NCBI GenBank assembly: GCA_960531495.1
Contig: OY482848.1
Span: forward strand, 18,505,458-18,569,457
From: Zeus faber
Lineage: Eukaryota; Chordata; Actinopteri; Zeiformes; Zeidae
Direction: 5' to 3'
DNA: 64,000 nt
Below are positions 39,401-52,269 of the stretch, piece after piece. Both the position numbers and the translations under genes were made by a program. Each line of letters starts with the position of its first letter. Position 1 is the stretch's first letter. Under the pieces are notes generated by a model. It saw only the letters and a list, made by a program, of their open reading frames with translations. It did no database searches and had not been told where the DNA came from.

Positions 39401-42400
39401 TTGTTATTTCACCATGAGTACTCAACCAAATTCTTCACCTGACAATGGAGAATTGTTTGTCTCCACAGACCACAACATACAGGGACCTCTATGTGGAAGC
39501 TTTGGGTAGAATTAAAGAAATGGAGTTGGACAAAGGCTGTCAACAGAGCCTCATTCAATCCATGCAGGACTCAAAAATCGCCATGGTAATATCAAATAAT
39601 GCATTCAATTGAATTCAGTTTTACGTTGTGTGATGAGGATAAATCTCTTTTGGGTTCTGTAGTTCTGTTTATTGGATTGGCTTTGTGTGTGCTTTGGGAT
39701 CAGACGGCTTTGAGCGCTGACACAGGCTCGGCTCTCGCTGACATGAAGCAGATGGAAGAGCTTTTCCGAGACGACTACTGTAGTCTCATTACGCAGGTGA
39801 TTCCTATTTAAATGAAAAGCAAAATATTGTTTTCACTAATCGCTATTGTTTAGTCTGTGGCGACATTGTAAGTATGAGTATAAACAAGTCTTTTGACTGT
39901 GCTTATTTCCTCTTTCTGTTTTAGTATGCGGAGATGAAGACCCTGTGTCAGAGGTTCAAGGAGGCGCAGGTCAGGATGGCGCAGAAGGTCCGACACACTC
40001 TCCAAGAGAGGGAGGACATGAGGCAGCGGAGGGACGAGGCCTCCACGGCCAAGGAGGCGGTAAGAGTGGTGTTTGTTTATTTACGTATTAAGTGGTCATC
40101 TCCGTATGATTTTGTTTTTGTTTCAATGTTTGGAAATAAAATTACTTTCATTTTTTTTGTTTGTAACTTGGGAAAAAGAGAGGTCTGGGTTACACATGTG
40201 AGAAACACATGTCTCATAGCTATGCCATAGTGAGAAATAATAGATCTATTACAGTAGATTTAATGTGGTGTTTGTGCTTTAAAAACAAAAAAGAAGAAAA
40301 AAAAACCCCATCTCATATAATTGAATTTCTTTTTTAAATTTTTTTATGTTTTTCTTTGTTTATGTATATTTTCTCAAATGCCGATTCAAAATGAAATTCC
40401 TCTGCAAGTACCCAGCATAAAACAAACCATTTAAACACACAATTCCTGTAAAACATACTTATTTTTGGTTCTCTGACACAGAAAATATTGCATACTATAC
40501 TATCATATACTAGTAGTTGAATTTGGCATATCATTTTTTTATATGAAGGAACTGCTAAAGCAGTTGCAATTTATTTGCTTGTTAATTGTTAAAAAGATGA
40601 ACATGGTTTTACGATGTTGCATGACATGAACATTTTATTCGAGTCCTCATCGCAGGAGCATTAATAAGTGTTTGTCTGAACATACGTTTCCAGGCGTTCA
40701 GCGTCTTGGAGCAGCTGAGAGTTCACTCTGCACAGCAAATATCCAAGCTGGAGGAGAGCGTGGGATCCCACCAAGAACTAATGGCCGCCCTCATCACGAC
40801 GCACTCCGAGCAGGTGCAGCGCACGTTAAACACATGCAGGCCGACGGCAGTGGAGATTTTTCTCAGGATATCGGCAAATCATCTCTGTTTGATAAAATGT
40901 TTTATTCCTTCTTTATTGCGCAGGTCGCATTAAACGAGGCCTACGTTGAATCACTCAACACAGCGTCCGGTGTTTTGACCAGAGCCACGAGAGACCAAGC
41001 CAGCTTGACTGAAGAGGTGTGGTTGTTTGCTATTTTCAGACTTGAGGAAGCGATGGGGTTACCATTTTAACACGTGATTGAGACAATAATAATCAGCAAA
41101 AAATTAATATTCCAGAAGAAAATACCATATTATGTACATGTTATCCCATATCATATACTTGATTATCGTATACTTAACCTGTTTTGACTATGAACCAATA
41201 ATTCAAAAAGTCCTGTAATGGAATTTTCCTCTCGCTCCCAGCTCCGAGCGGTCTGGTCCCTCGTCCAGAAGACGAATCCCATGTTGCTGAAGCTGAACGA
41301 GAAAGCCGCCGCTGCTCATAGAGAGAGAGACGAGCACCTGCAGGCGCGAGACCGAGCTGTGGAGGAGAGGCAGCAGGTCCGATCCCTTGTTTTTAAGGTT
41401 CTTCACGTCCTGCTTCCTTTTTCAGCCTGCGCTTGGCACGCTAATGATCGGTGTGACTATCAAACTGTACACCACAGATTCAGGAAGAGCTGGATCAAGC
41501 TAATTTGGATCTTCAAGATGCCAGGCATCATATTGGAGATCTCGACATACAGGTCACCATCATGACGACGGGTAAAACACCACCTAAATGCATCTTTACC
41601 CCAAAGCAACTTTAAACATATTCAAAAGGTTGAGGCCGTTAGGATAGCCAAATAGCAAAGCCAATCGTATTAAACTTGCTGTCACTCTGTGCACCAGAGA
41701 TGGGTGTGCTGCGTCAGAAGCTGAGCGAGGGGGAGGAGGAGTGTGCTCAGCTGGAGAGGAAGGTGACGGAGCTGTCCGCCACCATTGACTCCACCCTACA
41801 CTCCTACACGTTCCTGGAGCAGACCCTCGCTGCCACCACAACCAAGTAAGAGCAGCACAGTCACAAAATGGAACTTTCTCTCTCTCTCTCGAATCATCAA
41901 TTGCTCTGATGAACAAGAGGTGCACAGCCGCCCCTGCTCCTGGGCCCCATTAGCTAGACCCAAGGCAGGTGTGGCTGCTTAAATCACACCGCCCCCACAC
42001 CACATTCACTATGATGGTTAAATGTTGCGATTGATCCTCGGTTCACATGCGTGCCGTGGGGGGCGATCCGTATGGATCACGGATAATCTACGTTCCATTA
42101 CACCACTAGTTTAGAGCGCCAACATGTTTCATTATAACTATCGATATTTGGCGCCAGTGTATGTAACGTATCGCAAGAGGAAGTATCACAATATATATTG
42201 TCCCAAACCTAATAACTGTACTGTATATATCCGCTATTTAAATACATTGAAGCTAAATGTTTTCTTCAATACAATGGTTGTCCAGGTTGGAGCAGTCATG
42301 GAAAGACGTCCAGGTAGCCAATGAGAGGGCAGACGGGTGAGTTATGAACTTAATTTGCATACTCTTCTCTAAACTCTGACTTAATTATCAACCACATCTA

Positions 42401-45400
42401 TAGCACGGCCCGACAATAACAGTTGATCAGTTGCCCAGTTGCCCCAGATTTGCACCAAATTTGCGCCATTATCAATCATCTATTGTCGAGAACCTTTCAT
42501 AATAATAATAATAAAAAAAAAACAAAAAAAAAACTTGGTGTTCCTTTGTATGTTTAGAAACCTCCACCATAGAAAATGAGTTATCCTGCAGCACTGATTT
42601 ACTCTAACAAGTGAAAATGGAAATTAATTATAATTTTTTCGGATTATTGTCACTCATTTATAAAATAAATACATTTTTGGCAGCCGTTTTGTCAGTCTTG
42701 GCAACCAATGGCTTCTTATAAATGTTCATGTCAGGTCCATCATATTACAACATTAATTTTTATTAGCCACAGTAGGGCTTCACAATTAATTGTATATTAA
42801 TTGTGACGATTTTTATAAAAAAAAATAAAAATAGATTCATAATGGTATGCCAGCACAAACAAGCCCATAAAGTTTTGCTGCTGAGTGCAATTTGCCCTTG
42901 TTTTGCGTCTGATCGCAATTATCCATGTGGCTAGATAAATAATCTGTGCATCCGTGCGTCAGCAGGAGCCCGATGCAGGCTCTGTGGAACACACGGCCAG
43001 GAACCCATCCTGGCTTGTCCTTCCTCTGGGGGGGCAGCCAGGAGCAGTGGGCAGCATTCAATGACGTGCCCGGGGACCTGGTTCCAAATGTCCATTGCTG
43101 GTCAGACGATGATCTGTGCATGTTTTTTAGTGGGGGTCCTTACTGATGTTAGATGGAGGAAACCCCATGTGAGCACGGGGAGAACATGCAAACAGAGAAA
43201 CAGAAATGGATAAATAATCGTAATTAAATAATAGTGATCACAATATTGGGATCACTATTGACTAGTGTGATCACACTATTGACTAGTGTGATCACACTAT
43301 TGACTAGTGTGATCACACTAGTGCGATCTGAATAAATAATCTTGATTATCATTTTAGCCATAATGGTGCAGCCCAAGGCCAGGGTAATGACCTCTTTCAT
43401 ATCTTTATTAGTTTAGTCAGTCGTGGACTCGCTCAAACGCTGTCTCCCTGTATGTGTCCACCCGCTGCAGGCTGGAGGCCTCGCTGACTCAGTCTCAGCA
43501 GAGTGAGTGTGAGCTCAGCGATGCTCTGTCTCGCAGCTCGCAGGAGCTTGAGCAGCTGCAGACACTGTCTCACACTCAGAGTGTACGCATCCAGCAGCTC
43601 CAGGACACTCGCACTCAGCTCAACAGCGTCACGGAAATGAACGAGGTGTGTACGAGGGTGTATATTTCGCTGTAAACTGTATGTAGAGCATTTATATATT
43701 GTATAAAATAATAAAAGCAACTGGTTGCATTAGTGTTTTTTCACCCAATGTAATCTCTACTCAGATAAATTAGTGACGTGTTCCTTATCTAGAGAGATAA
43801 AGATCGGCTTGTCTTCTGTTAAATATATTAACTTTAATCCACCAAAGGGCTATTTGTGTTTGTTTTCGCCCGTGCTGTAACCTCTTGTTGCTGCATGCTT
43901 CAGTTCCTGCAGATTGAGTACGAGCTGTTGAGAGAGCAGATGGCAGAAAGCGAGTCCACCCTCCGGGCCAACCTGCAGGGGCTCCGGGAGAGGAACATCG
44001 AGTGTGAGGACCTGAAAGGGGCCCTCGCTAAACTCCAGTAAGCGTCGCTGTTGTTACGGGGGAACTTGGAAGTCGTAAACAACAACAACAACAATAATTA
44101 CGGGATCAAGTTCCAACGTTTTGACACTTGGCATTCGCAGACTGGAGAAGCTGGCATTGCAGGAGGAAGCCGACGCCACCCGGCAGAACCTGGGGGAGCA
44201 GCTGGCTCAGGCCGTCAGCGACATCACCGTGCTCCACCACACCCTGCGAGGGCTGACGGACGAGCTGCATACGGCGCTCCACGGAGAGGTCTAGTGTTTC
44301 CACTATACTGCCTCTGTTTCTTTTTGTTGTTTTTTTTGTTGGAGGAAAGTAAAGGGCTGGCCGGTATGGCCTAAAATTGATATTGCGGTATACTTTGATT
44401 CACGGACGGTAACGGTTTATGTCATAGTATTGGAAACAATTTCAAATATTCAGAATCCATATACATCAGCACAGTATAGTCAAAATCCATACTGTAGAGT
44501 AAATTCATACCGATGTACTTTCTATACCGTTTCTACCGTCCACCTCCATCTAATCTCTCAAGAAACTATTGTTATATAACTTTGCTCTGTGGAAGTTTCA
44601 TCTCCAGGTCAATTCACACACCTTTGATTAAAGTATATACACGAGAAACGTTGCGGTTACCTGATAATGTCAGCACAACAAGCGCCGGGCAGATATAAAC
44701 AATGAAGCAACAATGCTGATCAAATATTCAGGATTATTATTCGGTGAAGGGGAAACAGTCCTGCAGCTTCACGTGACTATCGCACAGTAACAACAAAGCA
44801 AACTAAACCATTTGAACGGAGTACACGAGGAAGTAGAAGCGCCCCAGTTAAGAAATTGCTTACATCCCACTCATACATATTATTTGGATAGAATTCATCG
44901 CACGTGCGTGAAAAAATAAATAAATAAATAAAATAAAAAATGTCACCTCCGCTACAACTCCATCCTCAGAGAAACACTGAAGTCACTCAGACTCTGTTGT
45001 TGGACTAAGTCCACTGGTTACCGTAGCGAGGCTTGAGGTTTTGTTTCACTCTTTGTTGTGACTTTCAGAAGCGGGAGTCCTCTGTGGACAGAGCTCAACA
45101 GACCCCCACCGGCCCTGCCTGCAATCCCCCCTCCAGCTCCTTCGTGGACGGCGTCATGTTTGCACTGATGGCCGCGAAGGGAGAAGAAGGGACCAAGAAA
45201 ACGCCCGCTGAGCAAGGTTCCTCATCCTTCCTTCCTTCCACTAGAGATGGAGCGATGCTGCGATCTGATACTGACCAGATATCCCACTAATTAGGGCTGT
45301 AACTAGGCTTGGGTGATGGATGAATATATTGGATACCCCCATATTTTTTGGGGGGAGGGTTTTTTTTGTTCTTTTATTTCGCTAATTTAATGACCTCCTC

Positions 45401-46094
45401 CCCGTCTGGCGAATTCCTCAAAAAGTAGGAATAATTCTGAAACGGGCTTCAGAATTCAGGTATTGGAGGAACAGCATGGCGGTGCAGAGCGCACTGAGAG
45501 ACACCTGTTACCGGGGGGTGGGGGGACCGTCCCGGGGAAGCCGCCCAGACCGAGAGGCCCCTTTCTCCGGGATAATTACACAGTTTTATCCTTTTATTTT
45601 GCTCCTGCGCTTTTTGTTGTGAGATTTTAGAAAGCGGCCCCAAAAATTGGAAAAGGAAAAAAAACAAAAAAAACGCCAAATTAAGCGAACTTTTTAACCG
45701 AACCTCCGCACTGCGGCTGCTGAGACCCAGTGCTCCATCCCGGGCTGCGTTTGCAAAGACGGAAAGTTAGTTATTTGCCTTTTGCTTGCCGGTTGCGTCC
45801 GCCTTAAAACCAAAATAATCCCCAAATAATCTATTTCGCCACAAGCTCTTCCATGATTGCATTCGCTGAAAATCTTTGTTCCACCATAGTTGCCCTGCGC
45901 GCGCCACACAGAGTTGGAAAACTTTGACATATCGCCCAACTCTAATAACCATTCATCCACCTGGATTTATTCATGAACTTATTGGGCTGCGATTATTTAT
46001 TCTTTGGATAGAAACAAACAATTTTGAAATTAAACTCCTTAAACATGGATCTTGTGTTGGGCTAGATATTGATCTGCATTTCCAAGAGAGGCCT

Positions 46095-46133
<39 letters not shown>

Positions 46134-47941
46134 CTCCTCCAGAATTGAAAGTTCATGGTGCTCATCTCAGGGTTATTTAAGTTAATTGGTCAAAGCCAGT
46201 TCTTCAAGAGGAATGTGGAATTAAATAGTGCACAACAGAATCTTCTACAAATCTATCTGGATTGTTTTAGCCATGCGTATACAATATTTCGAATGAAATA
46301 GTTCTAACATTTTGTCAAAATAATTGATATTGCGAAATATAGAATGATGAAAGTTGTAGATGTACACCCAAAGCTACTGTATAACTGGATATCCTGTTAA
46401 AACAATTTTCTACCAAGAGCCATCTCAAATATGACAGAAAACCAATTAATTTGTCTTTGATTTTACACATGGGGCCATGTAAAATAGATGATATGTTAAT
46501 TATAATGTTGTGATGACCCCCAGCGATCGAATTCTACACTGTTAAAAATAGTGGATCAGATGTGTACTCTTTCACTCTTAATGTTTAGGATTTGGGATCT
46601 GTAATGAAAAACGGGGCGTCGCTCCATCTTTATCTCCCCCCCCGTCACTTAAATACCAATTTAACGGGAATATCACCGTCATATCCGCCCCCTCAGACGT
46701 GCCGCAGTTTGAAGGCTTGTTGAGCCAGAGGAGCGCCTTCACCCGCATCGTACACATCACCCCCGAAGAGGAAGCGAGAGCCGATCCGGAAGAGGAGGAC
46801 AACAACGTGCCGGAGCTGCTCGCCGACCTGGGCGACACGGTGTCCGAGCTGGTGTCCACGCTGAAGTCGCTGCAGCAGCACAAAGACACTGAGCTGCGGG
46901 AGCTTCAGAACACCATGTAGGTCCTGAGAATCATGTGTGGGGGCATATGTGTAAATAAGAGAACATGTGCATTTGCCCCCCCCCCCCTCCAATAAAAACA
47001 TGAAATTACATAAGTAAATACATTTCCACCGTGAATGACTGTGTGAAAAGCCTAAATTGGTGCAGGAAAAATTCACTGGAATTCAGGGAATGAAGTGTAG
47101 GATGCTCAAAATTTCCTGTGGGAAATGTTCAAACGAAACCTACGCCATGTTGTGGGGCACAGTTCTCCTGCTGTTGGACCCATTTTCTGTGTTTATATGA
47201 TTCATTAGATTGTTACTCATTATTATTATTATTAGATGATGATTGTTCATTCTGACTTACAGGACACAGGAAAATCCCCCCCCCCCCCAAAAAAATTGTG
47301 TACCAGTGTTCTCAGAGCGTGTTTATTCAACTTAATGCCAATAAGTTTCAATCTATTGGTTTATCACAATCATTGAATTGAAAAAAATAATGACAATTTT
47401 TTTATTCGCTTTTCAATATTTAGAAAAATGCATGTACATTGTAATGATACAAATACATTCAACATTTTGTGGCCCACTTGCAGTACCCTCTCACGCCAAG
47501 GGCTTCTGTGTACCGTACGCTGATTGTGTCGCATGTTGGATGACCGTGTTGCTTTTCCAGTCTCGGCCTGCAGGGGGCGCAGCAAGCCGCGGCCAGCGCG
47601 CACCAGGACGAGGTGAGGGAGCTGAGGGCTCAGCTCAGCCGCCTCGGCAGCCAGGTGGAGAGGGGTAACCAGGCGCTGCAGCAGAAAGCTCAGGTAAGAG
47701 CTCAATTGCGTGCGGGTGAGAGCCCCCCCCCCCCCCCCCCACACACACACACAACACACACAACACAAAGCAATTCCAGAAATAATGGAATAAGTACGTC
47801 AACATGTACCTCAAACGGATCCCCCCTTGGTGGTTTCCAGGACGAGAAGACCCTCATGCAGCTGATCGCGGAGGTCAGCCAGGCCCAGGAGCTGCTCAAC
47901 AAGCACAATGCCGACAACAACGTAACCGAGCAGACCTTTTT

Positions 47942-47980
<39 letters not shown>

Positions 47981-48785
47981 ATGTCTGTATATATTCCTGT
48001 ACAGCTGGCGGAGGAGGTCAGCCGTGTCTAACAAAGGCTTTTTTTAAAATTGTATTTATTTTTCTTTATCCGCAGGTGTTGCGTAAAGAGGTTTCGGAGC
48101 TCCGTCACACGGCCCAGAAGTCCCAGGTTGAGTCCAAGGCCCTGTGGGAGGAGCTGAAGAAGGCCGGCAGTGCATCGGCCAACCAGACTCAGTTCATGAA
48201 TGAGAAGATCCAGCTGCTTGGAGAGGTATCGGCCAATTAGCTTCCTTATTTTTATTTTTTTTACCTGGATGTGGAACCTTCTGTGGTCCAACGACGTTTA
48301 GTTCTGCCCTGAGTTAACCGTGACCTTCCCATGCGAGGTGGCGAGCCTGAAGGAGAACCTCCAGGATGCTAACGAGACCAGAGCCCGGCTTCTGGAGAGG
48401 GCCAAGAGACACGTGAGCACTGATTCTAGCAATGACGAGGTGGTTCTTCAACCGTGTTTTAAACAAGCAGGAAGTGTGTTGATGGTGTTGTTTTTTTGTT
48501 TTTTATGTCTGCACAGCAAATGATCCACCAGAGCAACCAGCAGAAGATGGAGAAGGAGCTCCTCACGCTGGATCACATGATCGATACCGTCAGGAAGGTT
48601 AGACGAGGCACCTTGTCGTCTTTTCGGAGTCCTCCTCTCTTAAAGCTCTTTGAAGCGTGAGACTTTTCAAGGAACGAGAACCGTAGTAAAATGTTGTCTT
48701 CCCCTCTCCACAGGCCCTGCTGTCTGTTCCGGACGTGGTGAACAGCTGCAGGGAGCTCAAACAGCTCGCTGACTACATCGGGTGA
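36421..48785 (+). CDS. spag5: Sperm-associated antigen 5 / astrin (spag5)
   Basis: There are 24 coding exons, 4,890 nt, 1,629 aa: 36421-36438, 36557-36670, 36784-38945, 39077-39269, 39469-39585, 39704-39796, 39925-40059, 40694-40813, 40924-41016, 41242-41376, 41478-41571, 41698-41845, 42286-42336, 43471-43645, 43904-44037, 44141-44288, 45069-45216, 46697-46916, 47561-47693, 47841-47921, 48076-48225, 48338-48412, 48517-48597 and 48714-48785. All phases join. Astrin is a spindle and kinetochore protein that stabilises microtubule attachment. Matches to mammalian astrin include DLxxxLxSSMILVEALAQQL with a following QTD, RSAFTRIVHI, and the end ALLSVPDVVNSCRELKQLAD. From about residue 765 the protein is mostly coiled coil. 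Exon 3 (residues 45-765) is unusually large and repeat-bearing; human astrin is 1,193 aa. Intron 2 has a GC donor. A poly(A) signal lies at 49,014-49,019. The start MSSSNG was chosen by phase. Confidence 0.93.
36916..37683 (+). repeat. spag5: Three-fold protein repeat within spag5 exon 3
   Basis: Three units each begin D-[VI]-T-x-K-S-F-x-C-x-x-x-E-[IV]-E-[IV] (residues about 89, 190 and 277) and end about 60-64 residues later in [EDA]-H-P-Y-C (residues 149, 252 and 341). Examples are DVTFKSFNCAGAEIEI, DVTIKSFFCNGGEVEV and DITLKSFVCAWGEVEV. The sequence between is acidic and variable. I do not know a named domain that fits. Confidence 0.85.
42946..43200. repeat. Degenerate interspersed repeat in spag5 intron 13
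   Basis: It contains GGAGCAGTGGGCAGC…GCCCGGGGACC, also present at 62,943-62,981, and ends GAGCACGGGGAGAACATGC, a phrase I know from repeated fish DNA. It is probably a LINE or SINE remnant; family not assigned. Confidence 0.55.
43243..43325. repeat. Tandem 21-bp repeat built on a 16-bp palindrome
   Basis: The unit ACTAGTGTGATCACACTATTG is repeated about three times, with a partial unit before and after. Each unit contains the perfect palindrome TAGTGTGATCACACTA. It lies in intron 13 of spag5, just upstream of exon 14. Confidence 0.9.
46098..46133. repeat. Poly(T) run in spag5 intron 17
   Basis: About 36 consecutive T. A second T-rich run lies at about 47,938-47,972 in intron 20. They could be reverse-oriented poly(A) tails or simple slippage. 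Confidence 0.8.
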
Positions 48786-49410
48786 TGCGCTCTACGTTGT
48801 GATTGTCTCTGTTGTGTTAGTACTAACTTTTCTACGGGCCTTTAAACTTTTATTATATCCTTTTTTTTTTATAATATATTAAAAATGTTCCTGATCACCA
48901 ATGGTGTGTATTCATTTCACTTATATGCCTTACCACAGTAGAGTAAAAACATCTACGCATCTTAGTGAAGCCGATGGCACAACATCTTCTTTATTTTTTA
49001 TTTTATTTTTTTCAATAAATACGTTTATGTTTACTAGATATCTGGTAGAAACTAAGTAGTGTATTTTAATGTCTTAAAAGACAGTATACATGGGAGAAGC
49101 AAGATAAATAGAAATGAACAGGTGAAATGAATGGGTAGTGTTGACTACCTTTACTAATCATAAATATACTTTAATAATACCTGCACAGAGTTCCACTTTT
49201 AAGGCCATAAATAACAGGTTATTCTGATCAATCTTTTCAGTGCTCGGGCATATTTAATTTCACTTCTCTCCTGTACATTATGTTTATCCATTTATTTAAA
49301 TGTATTTATATTACAATTTTCAGGGAAAACCCTTGAAATCAACATTCTTATTCCAATGTTAACTGTATAGGCCTCTTCAAAATGATTTGTTAAATCTTCG
49401 ATTTTCGCGG

Positions 49411-49640
49411 TTAATATATTTCGATCGATAAGGCATAGAAAAAAATCCCATTTGAAACAAGAACTGTGGGACTGTTTCAATCCTTAAATTTGGCCTTGTC
49501 GCTGCAGTCAACATTTTTATTTTTTTTAAATTGTATTATTATTATTAGTTTTTAAAGCTTTCAAAGGACTAAGTACATTCATTGCACCAAGCGTTTTCTT
49601 TTGTGCCTGACCTTGTCACATCTAATGGTGTGTTGGTGTG
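49411..49640 (+). repeat. Direct repeat, left copy (flanks foxe1)
   Basis: It starts GTTAATATATTTCGATCGAT, includes CCTTAAATTTGGCCTTGTCG and ends GTCACATCTAATGGT before a GT-rich stretch. The partner lies at 54,011-54,208 in the same orientation. Confidence 0.9.
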
Positions 49641-49984
49641 TGTCGGTGTCGGAGTGTGTGTGTCGGAGTGTGTACGCTTGAAAAGACTTTACATTCACAG
49701 ATAAAAATATCGAGTCAATTCATTTTGCTGATCGGTTGCCCTGCGTGGCGGATTAGCTGCGGCTCTTTGTCTAAGTGCTGTGTTGATGTCTGGATGTGAT
49801 AATAGAAGCCGGTCATGGTGAGTGAGCCACCGTGGCTCCAGACAACACTTTAAACCCGGCCGAGCCGAAATGGAGAAGAAAGCGCTGGAACAAAAGAAAG
49901 AATTGGAAGAACGCATTCTTGTATGTTTCCTTTTTCAGGTCAAAGATGTTCTACTAAAGCTCATTGTAGTTACTTTTTTTTAAA

Positions 49985-50004
49985 TATATATATGTGTGTG
50001 TGTG

Positions 50005-50083
<79 letters not shown>
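49985..50083. repeat. (TA)n microsatellite
   Basis: A nearly pure TA tract with a short GT run at its left end. Open frames of Tyr-Ile here are artefacts. Confidence 0.95.
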
Positions 50084-50091
<8 letters not shown>

Positions 50092-50651
50092 CCTTTTAAA
50101 TATATATATTCCTTTTTTTAGCAGGTCAGAATGTAAGCAGCTAATACAAAAACCACATAAGTAAAATGCAAATAACAAACAAATTTATAATCCTGGATTT
50201 ATTTATTTTGAATATAGCGATCAAAAGCCGAGATGCCTTTGATTACCACTTGGCAAAAAAAATGCATCCAAAAAGCATTCCTATGCTTTCTCAAAGCAAG
50301 CCCTTTATTAAAAAGCCTGTCATAATAATTTATACAGAAATCTTTTTTTTTTCCATCAAGTTTTTTTTTTTTCTTCCATATTCGAAATCCAACTCACATA
50401 TTTCACTCACGTACAGCTTGCAAATACAGAGGACACGCAGCCGACTCTCTTGGAGCAAGTATCTCAGTGGATCAAGTTTCTGATGTCTCAATAATTTACA
50501 AATATTATCTGTTTAATTGAAATCACTTAAATGTCATCTTTCACAAAGACACTAAAAACCACGACAACGGCTGCAGTCCACAAACATATCATTCATTTCA
50601 TTTTCTGACCCGAGCAACTTCCCCCCGACGTGATCTTCTGCGTTGACCGGC

Positions 50652-51770
50652 TCAGACGGCTGACACGAACCTGTCCATATTCCCCGGGTACGTGGGGTGT
50701 CTGAGGTAGCCTCCGGTGTTAGCGGTGGGCCCCGGAGCTCCGTTATACTGCGAGAAGGAGGTTAAGTGCACCGGGGAGACCCTGCCGTAATGGTCCACCG
50801 TCTCCATGGACCCGGAGGACGCGGAATGGAGGCGTCCCATCATGCCGTACCCCTGCCCCTGGCCGTGTCCTTGTCCGTATGAGCCCTGCGCGGCATGGTG
50901 GGCGGGGTGGCCGTGCGGCCCCGAGTAGCTAAACCCGACCCTGTCAAATCCGACGTGAGCCGAGGCTCGAGGCGGCACGGCGGCGCCGCACGACTGGTTC
51001 TGAAACCCCGTCGCTCCGAGGCCGCAGGTGCCGGAGCCATTCGGACCCCCCTCCGGGCTGAATCCCCGACTCCCCGGGTGCTGCAACACGTCTTGGCCCT
51101 GGCACCCCAGAGCGCCGGACGGAGCCGGGTGCCCGATCAGGTTGTTGATGCTAAACATCCGGGTCTGACCGCCACCGAACCCGGGTGGCGACGGGGAGGG
51201 GTAGTACGTAGAAGGAAGCTGCTGCCCGTACGTGGGACTGACCGTCATGTTGGGGTAGACAGAGTTTGCGTAAGTCGCCGACCTGGCGATCTGGACGGGA
51301 GAGAACACGGGCGTCTCGTGGGCGTACGAGGAGTAGGTGGAGAAGTCGCAGCGCTTGAACCTCTTCCTGCGCCGCAGGAAACTGCCGCTCTCAAACATGT
51401 CCTCGGCGTTGGGGTCCAAGGCCCAGTAGTTGCCCTTCCCCGGCCGCCCGGGCTCCCGCGGTATTTTGATGAAGCAGTCGTTGAGGGTCAGGTTGTGGCG
51501 GATGGAGTTCTGCCACTTCTTGGAGTTGTCCCTGTAGAATGGGAAGCGCTCGGTGATGAACTTGTAGATGCCGCCCAGCGTGAGCTTGCGGTCGGGGGAG
51601 TTGGCGATGGCCATGGAGATGAGGGCGATGTAGCTGTACGGGGGCTTCCCCCGCTGGAGGGGCCTCTTCCTCCTGCGACCGCGTGGCTGCTCCCCCGCCT
51701 GGGCGGGCGCGTCGGAGGAGGGCAAGGAGATCTCCGACGGGGGCTCTTTCTCCACTTTCACGACTGGCAT
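50652..51770 (-). CDS. foxe1: Forkhead transcription factor FoxE1
   Basis: This is a single-exon gene of 372 aa, as in other vertebrates. FoxE1 is a nuclear DNA-binding factor for thyroid and pharyngeal/palate development. The start [11 protein letters not shown] at 51,770 is chosen because VKxE near the N-terminus is shared with mammalian FOXE1. An in-frame upstream ATG at 51,869 would add 33 residues unlike the family. The basic [10 protein letters not shown] precedes the forkhead domain at residues about 41-135: [60 protein letters not shown] and [20 protein letters not shown]. The C-terminal half is Gly/Pro/Ser/Tyr-rich, carries [10 protein letters not shown] at 205-213 (eh1-like) and ends MDRFVSAV, like human DRFVSAM. 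There is no poly-alanine tract. Confidence 0.97.
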   Translation of the reverse strand: MPVVKVEKEPPSEISLPSSDAPAQAGEQPRGRRRKRPLQRGKPPYSYIALISMAIANSPDRKLTLGGIYKFITERFPFYRDNSKKWQNSIRHNLTLNDCFIKIPREPGRPGKGNYWALDPNAEDMFESGSFLRRRKRFKRCDFSTYSSYAHETPVFSPVQIARSATYANSVYPNMTVSPTYGQQLPSTYYPSPSPPGFGGGQTRMFSINNLIGHPAPSGALGCQGQDVLQHPGSRGFSPEGGPNGSGTCGLGATGFQNQSCGAAVPPRASAHVGFDRVGFSYSGPHGHPAHHAAQGSYGQGHGQGQGYGMMGRLHSASSGSMETVDHYGRVSPVHLTSFSQYNGAPGPTANTGGYLRHPTYPGNMDRFVSAV

Positions 51771-52260
51771 TGTGTGGCGGGCGCCTCCAAATGTCATCCA
51801 GAAGACCAAGACGTCAGCACTGCGGGAGGCCAGGGGGAGACGATCACACCTGCGGCGCCGCGCAGTCACAGTTCCACGGAGGAACAGCTCGATTCAAAGC
51901 CAAGCTTACCAACGGTCATGCCTAGTCCTCAGAGAAGTGAAAAGATTTACTTTTGATTACCTGCTTGTCTTTGAACCCCAAATAGAAAGATTTCCGTCAC
52001 AGAGCCCGTCTCGTGCCAAAATACGGAGATCCGTCGAGGAGACAACGCTGCTAAGTCGGTAATTCCACGAGTGTGTTTTTTCGGAGTTGGGGTGAGAAGT
52101 CAAGGAGAGTGAACACCAGACATGTTCTCCACGCCAAGTGGGAAAATGACTCACTGTTAGTAACCTGAGGACCTGGGTTAGTCCTCTCCGCGCACCTGAA
52201 AGACCACACCTCCCTGAAACACATGCTCTCCACATACCTGTGCTCATAAGGGTCTATTGT
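51771..52260 (-). promoter_or_regulatory. foxe1: foxe1 5' flank
   Basis: Sequence immediately upstream of the foxe1 start on the minus strand is moderately GC-rich to about 51,900 and then ordinary. It presumably contains the 5' untranslated region and core promoter. No TATA box or defined site was assigned. Confidence 0.4.
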
Positions 52261-52269
52261 TACCGTTCC

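Larger units (their letters stand above)
48800..50640. other. Convergent 3' region between spag5 and foxe1
   Basis: spag5 and foxe1 end towards each other. The interval holds the spag5 poly(A) signal (49,014-49,019), the left copy of a direct repeat (49,411-49,640), a (TA)n tract (about 49,985-50,083) and probable foxe1 3' untranslated sequence with AATAAA on the minus strand (50,304-50,309). No further exon was recognised. Confidence 0.6.

Noticed and set aside
48005-48016. 12-nt microexon (Leu-Ala-Glu-Glu) with AG and GT borders in spag5
   Set aside because: Without it, exon 20 and exon 21 align to mammalian astrin without gaps. Including it would insert four residues and break the coiled-coil register.
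51771-51869. Upstream in-frame ATG adding 33 residues to foxe1
   Set aside because: The added sequence ([16 protein letters not shown]…) does not resemble FoxE1 N-termini, whereas [11 protein letters not shown] does. A 5' untranslated region is the simpler reading.
50895-51956. A 353-codon open frame on the plus strand opposite foxe1
   Set aside because: It is the antisense shadow of the GC-rich foxe1 coding exon. The product has no recognisable fold or family, while the minus strand encodes a textbook forkhead protein.
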